Shown one piece after another: positions 44,582 to 56,253 of a stretch of 64,000 nucleotides of DNA (the stretch's first letter is position 1; each line of letters begins with the position of its first letter). This stretch comes from Gloeophyllum trabeum ATCC 11539 (taxonomy: Eukaryota > Basidiomycota > Agaricomycetes > Gloeophyllales > Gloeophyllaceae), in assembly GCF_000344685.1 (NCBI RefSeq), contig NW_006920412.1, forward strand, positions 548,713 through 612,712, given 5' to 3'. A program made the translations under genes and the position numbers. The notes under the pieces are model-generated. The model saw only the letters and a program-made list of their open reading frames with translations, did no database searches and was not told where the DNA came from.

Positions 44582-47377
44582 CTATGATTCTGGGACCGAG
44601 ATGAAACGTATCCTGCTTCCATTCGCTACTCTCGCGATGAGATCCAAATCCTCGTACTGAGAGGTGACGAACTTAACACGAGTTTAATGTATATCAAACA
44701 TGGAGGACTTACCGCCGAAATCGTGTCATTCAGCTGCACTTCCGTGAATCCAGCAGCCAACACCCGGGCCCTAATCTGGACGATGGGGATCTCCTCCATA
44801 CCCTCGTCGCCAGAGTCATCGTAATCTTCATCCATATCGACGTCAGAATCCCGCTCACCACCGGGTCCCTTACCCAGTCGCTTCTTTCGACTCTGGACAG
44901 TTTTCCGCTTCTTGCCGCTTCCACGACCAGCTTTGGCCATATCCTTCATTATGCGATAGATCTTACTCTGAGGTGACTGGTCAGGATCACGCTCCTTCTC
45001 CGCATCCTCCAGCAGACTCTCTTTGCTACACTCCATAAGGCGAAGTGCTTCGTCGACGTCAAGGTGGGTGACAATATCCGAGAAACGTAGTCGTGCTAGT
45101 GCCTGGGATAACCGGAGGACACCCAATAGCGTACGAGCAGAGGTGTAAGTGTGCGACTTCTTTTGCTCTTCCTCGTCTCTTGATAGCTTTCTGAGTCGGA
45201 CGTAAGAGTCTACCACGTAACTGGAGACTTCTGGAGGGACGATAGGTCGGTGAGTGCGAGCAAGCGCGATGTAATGCCTGCAGGAATAAATCAGCCCGAA
45301 TGAAGCTAGCAACCGATCCCGCGAGACGTACCGCATAAGCACCGGCTCGACTGGCTCATGCTCCAATTCAGGGTGTGTGTTGTACATGTGGACGTGAGTG
45401 ACATGGTGCGCGAGGCGCTCATCGTCGTCTCTCGTGGGCTTGTCAAGGATTAGGAAGAGCAGATCGAAACGGGACAGCAAAGCGGCAGGCAAGTTGATGT
45501 TTTCCACCGGTGACACTTTGGGGTTGTATCTTCCGTACAAGGGGTTGGCTGCCGCCAGGATGGAAGTGCGAGCGTTCAAAGTCGTAGAAATACCCGCCTT
45601 GGAGATTGAGATAGTTTGCTGTTCCATCACTTCATGGATAGCAGTGCGATCGGACTCCTCCATCTTGTCGAACTCATCAATACAACAGATACCATTGTCA
45701 GCGAGAACGAGAGCACCCCCCTCTGTTATAGGATAAGTCTCAGTCGAGCGATCATAGCGTTGTTTACTTACCGAGTACCATCTCGTCTGTGACGGGGTCT
45801 CGCATGACGGCGGCTGTGAGACCAACGCCTGAAGAACCTTTTCCCGTGGTATATACTCCTCTCGGAGCTACCTTGGAAATATACTTGAGCAATTGGGACT
45901 TAGCAACACCGGGGTCACCCATAAGACAGATATTCAGATCCCCTCGGATCTTCATGCCGTCCCCCATGGTCTTTGTCACTCCGCCTACCAACAGCAGTAG
46001 TAGCGCCTTCTTGACGTCTTCGTGACCGTAAATTTCCGGTGCAATGCTGTGGGCCAGTTTGGTATAAAGCGCTGGATCGTTCTGAAGCTGGTCGATTTTG
46101 GCACGCATCTCTGGCGTAATTTCCATGTCGTTGTATTGTTTTTTAAGTTGATGGATGTAGTGCGCCTCGAGGTAGGTGTCGGTAAGAAGACCTGCGCGTA
46201 CTGCCTGATAACCAGTATATGGGATGGGAAGGAAGATGCCCCCTAGGTGAACGACGTCGCCTGGATTCATCAGACGAGTTAGAGGACCTTGAACCTGTAC
46301 GGTCATTGAACGTGGTATGTGACCGACCGGCACTTGGTCTGCCTGCGGTGTGCCTTAGATATGCTGTCACCGTACAGTGACCAAGTTACTCACCATTTCC
46401 TGGATTTTCACTTCCTGGAACGGGACAAACCGGCACGCCCTCGTCTGCATATGCAACGACCCGTGGATACCGTTCTTCTTGCATTCGTTCTCGTTCTGAC
46501 AGTCCATGATGGGCGTGAACTGCTTACTTGAAATGTCTTGGAAGGTTTCCGATCCGCAGACGTCGCAAGTGTAGGCATTGACGAGCAGTAGTGGTTTGAC
46601 TTCAGACACCCGAGTCACTATCCCTCTGACAGTGATGAGCCGGCCTAAATGAAGGCCTCGGACTTCCCGAACGGCCATAGCAATATCCGCCCGTAGAGGT
46701 CTGAAATATAAATTACTGGAAAGTCTTAATTAGGATTCCTTGGACAGCCGGAGAAAAATTGCGTACTATCGTCGTAGGAGGTGGTTAGGGAACCCCTCCT
46801 GAATGCCCTCAGTCTGTTCATTCCGCTCTCTCCTTTGATGCAGTATAACATCAATGACTTCGTCCTGGTCGCTTATGTCCTTCGTGGGCATTGGCATGAG
46901 TGCGTCGACCACTTCGCTGAACAGGTTGACGTATCGGCGGGTGTTGTTCTGTATGCGAGACACGAGGTCTGCGAAGGTTTTCTCGTACTGCGAGAGTGAG
47001 TAATGACTGCTTGAGCGGATGGGAGAGACATACCTCTGCCACATCTTCCAGATCCACGACCAGCATTTCCTGCTCTCGGTTGGCTATGCGTTGCTACGAC
47101 GAATGGTCATTTCAGGACGCGTCGAACGGCATATAATTCCGTACCAGCTGTTGCATGTACTTCAGCCGAGATGTTGACGCGTCGGTGTCATCCTCCAGGT
47201 CCATTTCTGCAAAGCCACGCGTCACATCCTTCTCCTTTTCCCTGCCCTCGAACTTGGACAGAAATTCCTGTATTCTCTCTGGCATAAACCATGTTAACGC
47301 GTATAATAGATAAGGAGGAATAACTCGCCCTTTTCCGACTCGTAGCTGACATTTATAGTCACGACCGGTAAAGACAT
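44582..47377 (-). CDS. MCM7: MCM7 subunit of the replicative helicase
   Basis: MCM7 is one of six AAA+ subunits of the Mcm2-7 helicase that opens replication origins in the nucleus. Exons are 47377-47329, 47278-47145, 47093-47034, 46987-46767, 46715-46394, 46342-45772, 45722-44713 and 44656-44582, giving 813 residues. Features in order are the N-terminal OB region with a zinc knuckle (CDVCG and two later cysteines), IPRSMTV, Walker [14 protein letters not shown], Walker [10 protein letters not shown], and the arginine finger SRFDLLFLI. The C-terminal winged-helix end follows a lysine-rich, Asp-rich linker. Intron 1 begins with GC instead of GT. The alternative GT donor nearby does not restore the frame. 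It is convergent with KEX2 (138 bp) and divergent from DNMT1 (164 bp). Confidence 0.95.
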
Positions 47378-47541
47378 TGTGGGCGACAGGTCGGAAAGTG
47401 AGGCTAGGGTCGACGCGCCGTTGTTTACGCGACTGTCACAAATTCGTCACGTCACAATCGCCGGATCGTCCTAAGCTGTCCTAAGTCCGCCTCTGCTATC
47501 CCCAGGTATCTGCAGCTCCCTCCGCCTGACAGCAATTAAAG
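47378..47541. promoter_or_regulatory. Bidirectional MCM7/DNMT1 promoter
   Basis: Only 164 bp separate the two start codons. ACGCG cores lie at 47413-47417 and 47427-47431, 10 bp apart, and a TCGTCACGTCAC sequence follows. A perfect ACGCGT also lies in MCM7 intron 1 (47297-47302). These resemble MBF sites and would couple maintenance methylation to S phase. Confidence 0.45.
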
Positions 47542-50500
47542 ATGTGTACTGGGTCGCCAAAGAAAAGAATCTGTCCCACTGACGTGACTGGACCAAGTGA
47601 ATTAGGTGGTCCCTCTGGCCCTCGTAAAAGACGTACATGTCCAGGCCCGACTCCTGAGTTTGAGGTTGGCGCAGGAGACTATTTAGATATCACGGAGCCG
47701 GTGAGTAGGGATTCTACGTCTTTTTAAGCTTAAATGACTAAATGCGCAACTAGATGGCTCATGTACAGATTCGAATATCTCCTGTAAAACAGGGCGGAAG
47801 GTCTGATCGCGAATCCTTGCCTGCGTTAGAGCATGTAAAAGCAGCTTCCGTATATGATGCTGGTAAATTATGACTGCTTGGTGAAGGACTTTTACTGATG
47901 TCTTGATATCAGATTCTCCTATATTTATCGCCCCTGACAATGCACTGATCGAGAGTGCAGATGTTCAACTCATTGGTGAGCTCGAAGCCGAAGATGTGGT
48001 GTCCGGCCAGGATGTTCCTGTGCGGCTACTGTCGGAGTTTACGATCTACGACAAGGAGTCGAAGGCCCTGGTCCACATTGCTGCCCTCCTCCACTTGGCT
48101 GGTGAGAATGGTTTGGACTCTGGCGTAGATTACAGCGCTTCTGGTTTGGTGCGGCCATGGACGGATGAAGATGAAGATGAAGAAGTTGGTCAAGAAGATG
48201 ACCCTGAAGATGATATCCAGCTCGCAGAACAATGCTTGATGCTTGATGAAATTCTGGATGTCAACATGTACAACTTTGAGGACCACGAACTGGATACGTG
48301 AGTGGGATACTACCATTGTTGCAGTAACTCATGATTTTTGAGTAGTAAAATCTGGTTGAAGACTCGATATGCGTGGTATATCCTTGATATGCCATCAGCC
48401 ACATATATTCCATTCTATGCGGACTTCTATAAGAAACACCATGTTGTGTGCCTTGTCCTCTCTGTTGCTCTCTCTGACCCAAGGACAACATGGACTGCCT
48501 TCATGGACAATGTCAAAGCAGGTCAATATGTGGGCTTTGATCCTTTATTCAGTCTTATTTTGGGGAATCCCCTAACACCTGCTGACCTTGAGCTGGATGA
48601 TGTGGTATGCGGATTCTCCTCCTGGATAGATATAATGATCATATTCAATCAATTTAGAAATCATATTTGCTTGGTTGCCTTATTGATTTGAAGGATACCT
48701 ACGGCATGAAGACCAAACTTGCCCAGTCTTTATTGATCAAGGAGTTTCAGCATGCTCTCCAGGGTACCCAAGCTGCATTGTCTGCTGGATTGAAGGGGTA
48801 TCCAGCCCATACCAGTGCTCCCAAAACTTTGTCCACAAATCAACACCCCAAGGCCTCAGTGAAGACAGTTGTGACACCAACCATTCACAAGATTGCTCGA
48901 CCACATTTTCTTCAACATTTCATTGCTGTTGGGCCCTCTTTGGCTCAGGACTTGGAACTTGATGGTGAACATAGTGTTCAACCGGAGCATTACACTAACC
49001 CTAGTTGGATATGCTGGCTTGAGCCAGGCGAGGAGAAGGGTCACTACAAATCAGTGAATGCTGATGGTGATATATTCTGTGTTTGTTCTATTCATATCTT
49101 GGCAGAGTGGTGCTAACTGCGTCTTAATTTCTTGCAGGCTGGTGATATTGTGGCTGTTCCTCCAGGTCATGATGAAGACTGTATAAGACAGATGCATGCT
49201 GCTGCTGCACCTGCCCAATGTGAGAATCTGATAGCCAACTCAATGTGGTAAGGCATGAGCACCCTGGAATTGCTTCTCCACTGATGCTGCCATTGGTTTC
49301 AGGTTCTGCGAGATTCAATATTTCTATCAGTGTGGCCCGGACAAGATGTTTCATGCTAGGTGGCTTGAGCATGGTTCCAAGACCATTCTTGAGGAACTGG
49401 CTGATCCCAGTTGTCTCTTCTATGTCAATGAATGTGATGACCTCAAGGTAGCATGCATATTTACCAAGGTAAATGTGCGGCACCTTCTTCCAGGTGAAGA
49501 TCAGCCATTCCACCATAATGGTTTCAATCTACACCTAAGGTATGTGCTTGGTTTTCAGATGGATAATGGTGTCAATTAATCAGGTATGGACAGCCATGTT
49601 TGGTCTCGGGATGATTCCTCCTTCACATATCCTTCATCAGAAGCTTGTGACACACGATCCTCAAAGAGTGCAACTCACCCAACCCAAGACAACAATACTC
49701 AACAGCTTAAGCTACATATGAATGACTTCATTTACTTCCTCCCAGATACAGCACCTGGCTCAGGTGAGGCTCAATGTATTGAGCCATACTCAATTGGCTG
49801 TGTGGTTGTGTCTCCATGGAAGAGGCAGCTTACTGTTCAGTTGTATCGACGCTTTGACTCGCTCATCCAGGAGATGGAGATTAGTCAACAAGATGGCATC
49901 AGTTATGATGAGGTGAGTTGATGATATTGGGAACTGAGCCCTTTATCACTCTGAGCTGACCTTGCTCAGCAACGGCTTGTCAAGACAGATAAGGTCCTGG
50001 AGCTCAAAAGCTCTCAGGTTGCTGGCCATTGTTATGTGGTGCATCCTGATGCACTGGAGCTTGATGTTACATTGGATGACTGGCTAACTTATGATGATCA
50101 CTTCTTCGTGATGGAAGTGCTGGACTCTGACCAGAGGGTCAATATGCCTGTTGAAGACTTCCAGACTTGTGGTGCATGTTATCAGGATCAGCTAGTCAGC
50201 ATGCAGCAGCACAAGGCTTTATTAGCAAGAAACCAACCATTGCAAGCTCTAGAGCTCTTCAGTGGTATGCGCTCATGTGGATAACCCTGGGCTGAATATT
50301 AACCTGAAGAATAGGTGCTGGTGGACTGTCTGTGGGACTCCATAGTACACCATATATTCAAACAAGATGGGCTGTAGAACTCTCCCAAACACCAGCCTTG
50401 ACATACCAGTATGCCCACTTTGTCCTGATTCTTGTTCTGGATCTGACTCTCCATCCTCAGGAAGAATCACCCTGGGACAATGGTGTATAATATGAGTACA

Positions 50501-52469
50501 AATGACTTGCTCCAGAAGACACTAGATGCCCATGAGAATCAGCATGCCTTTGATCCAACCTCTCTCCAAGGCTTAATGCAGCCAATGCCGGTACCGGGTG
50601 AAGTGGATCTGATCTATGGAGGTATGTTCATGTTTGACACTTCCCAGCACATAGAAGACTGAGACCTGCCAGGTCCACCATGCCAATCCTTTTCCGGAGC
50701 AAATTACAACAAGGTGATCCCTAATTTGACTTGAAAAGTGTGATGTTTATTTCTGCTCTAGGTGCCAGATGATCCACGGTAAGCTAGCCAGTATAATGTG
50801 CTGCCTCGCATTTATAACAAATATTCACAGAAGCGCCTTGATAGCCAACTTCATGTCATGGGTGGACTACTATCGCCCGCGATATTTCCTCATCGAGAAT
50901 GTAGTTGGTATGCTCAACCACCGACTGAAGGCGTGCAAAGTCAACAACCAGACGGTGGGAGGCATCCAAATGGGCATAGTCAAGTTCATCATGCGTGCCG
51001 CTACAACACTCGGGTATGTTTTCACTTCAACTACAGCTATGATTCCGATGATCAGTCGTGACTCATAATGATTTAGGTATCAAGTGCACTGCAAGGTCCT
51101 ACAAGCGGCGGAATATGGGTCACCCCAAAGCAGGGAGCGTATTATCTTCATCGGAGCAAGGGGCTTAACACCTCTTCCTCGCTTCCCCATCCCGACACAT
51201 TGTTTTCCTCGACGGGTACGGCAAAGGAGTACCGTTACCGGCAACAGCATCACAGGCGTCAATCGGCTACCAGATTACCCGGACATTGGCAGGGCACCGT
51301 TTGCGCAAGTAACTGTCAACGATGCAACGAGTGATTTAGTGAGTGTCGTCAGCCCGTACCCCTGTCGAGCGTCGCGCTAATCGGTCTGCATCACTCAGCC
51401 ACCGTACGATTGGTACGTTAGCCGCCTATGCACTTTCTGCTACATGACTGAGATTCTCGTACTCACGTTCCAGGGTAAACCCACATAAGACCATACCGGC
51501 CACTCGGAAAGACGAGTGCGAGGTCATGTCGCGCGAAGCCAGAGGCATCAAGCAATTCATTGCCCATGACCCAGACGAGTGCGGATCGACGTACCCCGGA
51601 TACGCTGAGCCCGTACCTTATGCCTGCAGGCCGAAGAATGGCTACCAACGGTGGATGCGGGAGGGGATGGGTGACGGCAAGTGTGAGGGTCATTATACCA
51701 AGTTCTTCCGACCGATTATCGTGGAGCGGTCCGTTCTTGCTCGCTTGTCCTCACCCAAATCGTTGACTAACCCGACCGCGTCAGAGTCGTGAATGTGCCT
51801 CTGAGGCCCATTGCCGATCACACGAGTATGTCTAGCATCTACTGTTCTCATATCCTTTTAGCGGTAATAAGAGTGCTTCTCGCAGACCTACCGAATGCAC
51901 TCCGTGGTACCACGAACAACACGGGTCAGTCAGAGAAGCTGAAGGGTAAGACTCAATGTGCCTAAGCCGTGTTATACCATGATCACACTCTCTTAATCAC
52001 GTCGGCAGGGCTGTACGCTCGCCTAGACGCCAACGGCCACTTCAGCACCGCGCTGACCACGGTCCTACCGATGCGTAAGCCAGGCGGGAAGGTGCTGCAT
52101 CCTACGGTAAGCACATCCCGTCGTCTTGGGCTCAGTCTCCAGGCCTGACGCGAGGTCCGTGCCGGCAGCAAAAGCGCGTCATAACCGTGCGCGAGTGCGC
52201 GCGCGCGCAAGGGTTTCCGGACAACTACGTCTTCGTGACGGAGGGCAAGACGGCCAACGCGAGGGTTCAGGACGTACGTGGATGGATTCGTGAAACCTCG
52301 CAGCTTCATGTCCGCGTTGCTGACTTTGACTGCAATTCCGCTCTAGCAATTGAAGCAGATAGGCAACGCCGTGCCAATACCGCTGGGCAGGGCGCTCGGA
52401 ATGGCCATAGGGGAGTCATTGATGCAGGTTTGGAAGGAGCAAGAGAGACGTGGGTCTCCAGAAATATGA
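47542..52469 (+). CDS. DNMT1-type cytosine-5 DNA methyltransferase
   Basis: This enzyme methylates cytosine in DNA, and in this family it mainly maintains methylation after replication. The gene has many short exons; the first three are 47542-47700, 47754-47862 and 47913-48297. The N-terminal replication-foci domain (LLSEFTIYDKESKALVHIAA) is followed by BAH-type segments (GDIVAVPPGHDED; FHARWLEHGSKTILEELADP). The catalytic domain begins ALELFSG near 50260. The motif IV loop PPCQSFSG (near 50680) carries the nucleophilic cysteine. Later motifs are FLIENVVGML, GSPQSRERI, RECARAQGFPD and GNAVPIPLGRALG. No CXXC zinc finger is visible. The part from about 48.3 to 50.8 kb is clearly poorer in GC than the 3' part. 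The first three exon joins were checked; later ones were read by motif continuity. Confidence 0.9.
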
Positions 52470-52587
52470 AAGCGAGACTTACACTGCATACGAAGTGGAA
52501 TGTACACAGCCCACATCTATCATAATTCAGCAAATTCTACATTCATAACAAAATAGCTCCCTTTCGACGTATATGCATTTACTGGCT

Positions 52588-53218
52588 TTACTTTGTGTCC
52601 TTCTCGAGGATCTCCCTGACCCTCGCAACTTTACTGTCGTTCCCTGTCCCGGGCGCAATATCCTTGTCGACTCGGGTGCCGATACGGATATCGGTGGCGA
52701 TCCGCGGGGCACCCTTAGCATGCACGGCAGCGTGACAGTCGCCAATGGCTTTGCAAACGGCCGACCAAGGTCCTTCTGTGCGCTGTGAGCGCAAATAGAT
52801 GAGTGATCAACGCAGGAGAAAGTACCTAGATTTGTGCCGTAGCCGCTGGGTTCATTAAATGTTCAAGGACAGTACGAAATTGAGATGTTGAAATTACTTA
52901 CTGCATCTGTGCGGGATATAAAGTCTGTGTGTTTCCGGAGAATACTGGATGTGACTCACCTTGAAATGAAGGCCACTCTTCTCTAGGATCCGCTGACATT
53001 CTGCGATGTATTCAGCGACCTTGAAAGGTAGCAGATGACATTTCAATGCATGTACGACATCGTCTAATGATGGATGCCACAAACTGATGGTTCGCCGGTT
53101 CCCATCGGTATAAGACAGAAGTCTATTGCCGTGACGCAAGATATTAGACGCATATGCAATGTCCGAATTTTCTCATAACATTACCTGCTACTGCGTACAG
53201 CTCGCTGCCCTGCGCCAT
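52588..53218 (-). CDS. MTH1187/Ecm15-like thiamine-binding-fold protein
   Basis: This is a small protein of the UPF0045/MTH1187 family, a ferredoxin-like fold in which several members bind thiamine. Yeast Ecm15 is the fungal relative. Exons are 53218-53185, 53063-52960, 52906-52902, 52845-52826 and 52775-52588, giving 116 residues. The third exon is only 5 nt (ATGCA). With it, the protein reads FKMHGYGTNLEGPWSAV, the family's central motif; without it the frame breaks. The rest is typical: VAEYIAECQRILEKSGL before, and GAPRIATDIRIGTRVDK after. The first exon and the start of the second are less certain, because a few residues of the first strand seem missing. It is divergent from the EH-domain gene. 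Confidence 0.72.
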
Positions 53219-53351
53219 CCTCAGATTTCTTAGGTGGACCGTGGTAGATACTAGTAGGGAGTTGTGGCGTTCACAGATGCCGCCGGCGCCGTGTCTTCCG
53301 CCACCGAATGCTGCGTCGGCGAGCGCCGACTTGCCTTGTTCCACGACCGCG
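53219..53351. promoter_or_regulatory. Short divergent promoter
   Basis: Only 133 bp lie between the starts of the MTH1187-like gene and the EH-domain gene, so the two genes must share a promoter region or overlap in their leaders. Confidence 0.4.
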
Positions 53352-55053
53352 ATGGCGCCCTCGACTGCACTTCAGTCCAGAATCAATGCCTTCGAATCGC
53401 TGGGAGGGCAGCCCTCTGCATCTATCGTGAAAAGCGCTTCGAAATCGCGGCCTCGCCGCCCCTCAAATCCGCTTGACAAGCCGATCTCGCCGACAGCCAC
53501 GACAATTCAGCCGATTACACCCTCCAGGACGCCCAAGCCACCCGCTTCACGCTCCCCGTCGCCGCCAAACCTCGGACGGAAAACATCGCTGATTGACCTG
53601 AAGGACTGGGTGGTTGATGATGGACCTGCGCAGAAACAGAATGGGCACGCGAACGGTGACGGTAAAGCAAGAGGCATCGGTCTTGGGTTGCCATCGAGCA
53701 GAAATGTGACAAGCCCGCCTTTACGGTCGAGCACTGCTCCGCTCATCAACTTCGAGTCGCAATCTCCACCTCCGCCAAAGGTGCAAGCGCCCCCGCTCCC
53801 GCCTAGGAAGCCCTCCAAACAGTCTCTCCGATCAACCGCCTCTGCCCCGGTCTCGCCACCCTCGCTAGCTCAGAGTCAATCAAAAGACTCCTTGACTGTG
53901 GAGAGCCAGTACCCGTCCGTGTCGAAATTGGACGTTGCAGCGTTGGGTCGCAGAGGCCAGGGCCACGTGCCTGCCTCGTCCGTCTCCTCATTTCACTCCA
54001 TCTCTTTGTCCTCCGACGGCGGTACGGACGGCGTGGGCACTCCTACCTCGGTCTCTGAGTTCGTGCACACGTATCCGATGGACAGGGGAGCTGACACGGA
54101 CAGCCTGGATGGGTCGTACGAGAATGTGAACGTCTCTGCCGCTACATCCGTCGCGAATAGCCCGGTCGTTTCTATATCCTCGCACGACTGGGAGTTTGCA
54201 AGTAACAACGGCAGTGCCAGTAAGCGGACTGAGCCCCCAAAGCTGCCTCGGAGACCCGTCAAACCCCCTTCCTCGCCCATATCCTCTCCCCCCAGTGTCT
54301 CCTCGTCTCTGCCCACATCCCCTCGCCTCACACCGACACCGTCCCAGGGCAGGCGAGCCCCACCGCCACCTCCCCCAATTCGCTCACGCCCGCCATCCTC
54401 ACGCACATCCATTACCTCCTTCTCTGACCGCTCTTCAATCCTCAGCAACAGCACCTCCACCTCGCGTACAAGCGTCAGTACCTTCGGCTCCGTCTCCAAG
54501 CAGCTGCTACGGCCCACTCCCGTTCCCATCGCGGCGCGACGCCGGTACGAGAAGGTGTTTGACGCGAACGTGGTGCATGCGCGCCAGGCGAGGTTGGTCG
54601 TCCCGAGCCAGACGCAGGGAAATCGGAAGAGCAGGTCGGCGGCGGGATGGCGGGGTTTGTCAGTGGACTTGATTACGAGTCCTGAACCGGAGACTCCGGC
54701 TACTCCCTCGACACCCATGCCAAGAAAAGATAAGGGTCTGGATGATGAAGAGGACGTAGGAAGTGAGGAAAGGTTGGATGGCGCTATTGTAAGAAGAATA
54801 TGGATGTGCTCGAAGCTGGAGAGACGGAAGCTTAGGGATTTATGGTACGTCATCGCCCTCTTATGGACATGCAATGGTCCTTATTTTCCAACCCTATAGG
54901 TGTGAATGTGACCCAAATGGAACCGGCAGCCTTGATCGCGACGCCTTCGTCAAAGGCATGTGGCGTATCGACGAGGAGCTTCGGCGCGCGCAGCTGCTGC
55001 GAGGCACACGCTCTCCACCTCGTTGCATGGCGTCGAGGCCTATATTGCGATAA
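53352..55053 (+). CDS. EH-domain protein of the Irs4/Tax4 type
   Basis: Exons are 53352-54844 and 54900-55053, giving 548 residues. The N-terminus begins MAPSTALQSRINAFESL, then about 400 residues are Ser/Pro-rich and disordered with several polyproline motifs (PPLPPRKPS; APPPPPPIRSRPPSS) that could bind SH3 domains. The C-terminal 130 residues form an EH domain: RRYEKVFDANV, a helix ending WMCSKLERRKLRDLW, and the calcium-loop-like CDPNGTGSLDRDAFVKGMWR. This arrangement matches yeast Irs4/Tax4, which bind the lipid phosphatase Inp51 and act in cell-wall signalling and autophagy. The EH domain carries a long internal insert. An upstream ATG in the same frame is possible, but the chosen start matches a sensible N-terminus. 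Confidence 0.8.
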
Positions 55054-55418
55054 TCTTCCGTTTCCCGTGTCATATTATTGCACTACCTAGGCTACCTCGC
55101 ATCAGGCCGTCCGGTCAAGACACACTATAACGTGGAACCCCGAGAGTCTTGTCAATGGATGCTCTAACATACCCGCACGCTCGCTTGCATTTATCTGGAT
55201 ACCCCATACAGTAATACTACGAAAGACAGTCATGAACATGATAGAGTATAGCGCAACTCGTTAATTGGTGTATTCATTAGGTCAACGCATTCTTATGATG
55301 ATGTGCCTGCAAAGTTGCGTGGATCTTGAATCCACTTGAGTGGTAGGCAACAAATGAAATCGTTGACGCCGGTAAATCTGCACCTAGTTGACGGGGACGC
55401 GCTGGGATTACCCATTCA
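55054..55418. other. Convergent intergenic region
   Basis: Lies between the stop codons of two convergent genes. I see no gene or clear terminator structure in it. Confidence 0.5.
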
Positions 55419-55818
55419 TCAGGGAGTGACCAGGGCCTTGAGCGTTTTCGCGAGATCTCCGCCGTTCTCTACCAGCGCTTTTTCTGCTTGGGCCTTTGTA
55501 ATCTCAAACTCGTTTACCTAGGAGTGGCGTTCGTAGGACCTTATTAGCAATATTCGAGTGCAGTTGCGGCGAAACCTACAATCAGGTCGACGTCCTCCTT
55601 CTTGTGTACTACCTTGGCGGTATCTTTGGATTTCGAAGCCGGTTTCTCGAATAGCCCACTCCGGAAGGCTTCCTCCATCTTCCCTTTGGAGTAGGCGTAG
55701 CCGTCTGCGTACTAAATGTACCAGCGTCATCAATATCAATACTCCAAGAGATGTCGATCGTGAAGATGGAGCTACGAACATTGACGATAACCTCGGGTTC
55801 AGGCCGTCCAATTGACAT
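55419..55818 (-). CDS. HYPK-like NatA-associated protein
   Basis: A small gene of three exons, 55818-55780, 55711-55580 and 55517-55419, coding for 89 residues. The N-terminus MSIGRPEPEVIVN joins to YADGYAYSKGKMEEAF. The last exon encodes a UBA-like three-helix domain, with VNEFEITKAQAEKALVENGG near its start and ending LKALVTP. This is the signature of HYPK (huntingtin-interacting protein K), a chaperone-like partner that sits on the ribosomal N-terminal acetyltransferase NatA. The length and the C-terminal UBA agree with fungal HYPK. The three introns and phases are consistent with each other. Cytosolic and ribosome-associated location is from the family. Confidence 0.82.
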
Positions 55819-56253
55819 GGTGATGAATGCGCTGCTTACCCCTCTAGACAGGGATACGGTGATCTGGCCTCAGTGGAGTGGATTCCAGTCCGCTTCGGAC
55901 ATCTTGGAAAGAAGCGCTGTGGACGCGTCTTCCGAATGTTCCGAGTTGGTCTGATTCTCACATTGCAAACGTCCCGACGCCGCATTCGGTAACTCAATCG
56001 TTCTGAATTTCCTGACGATTCATGCCTTCCAGGTTCCAGTCCACGACGCCTCTGTATTCTGTAGCAAAATCGCATTTGCACCCACCACCACTGCCGAACT
56101 GTAGACAGTCATAGGAATGCCATCACTACTATATATCCCCCGCATCTAAATCTTTTGTTGCCATAGCAGAGCAAAGGATACAGCGCATTACAGGTGTACA
56201 GTAGCACTCGATAGAATAATGGAATAAGCATTACAGATATATCCACGCAAAGT
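55819..56253. other. HYPK promoter and POT1 3' flank
   Basis: No gene is supported. An AT-rich stretch near 56120-56250 likely holds the POT1 polyadenylation region. Confidence 0.45.
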
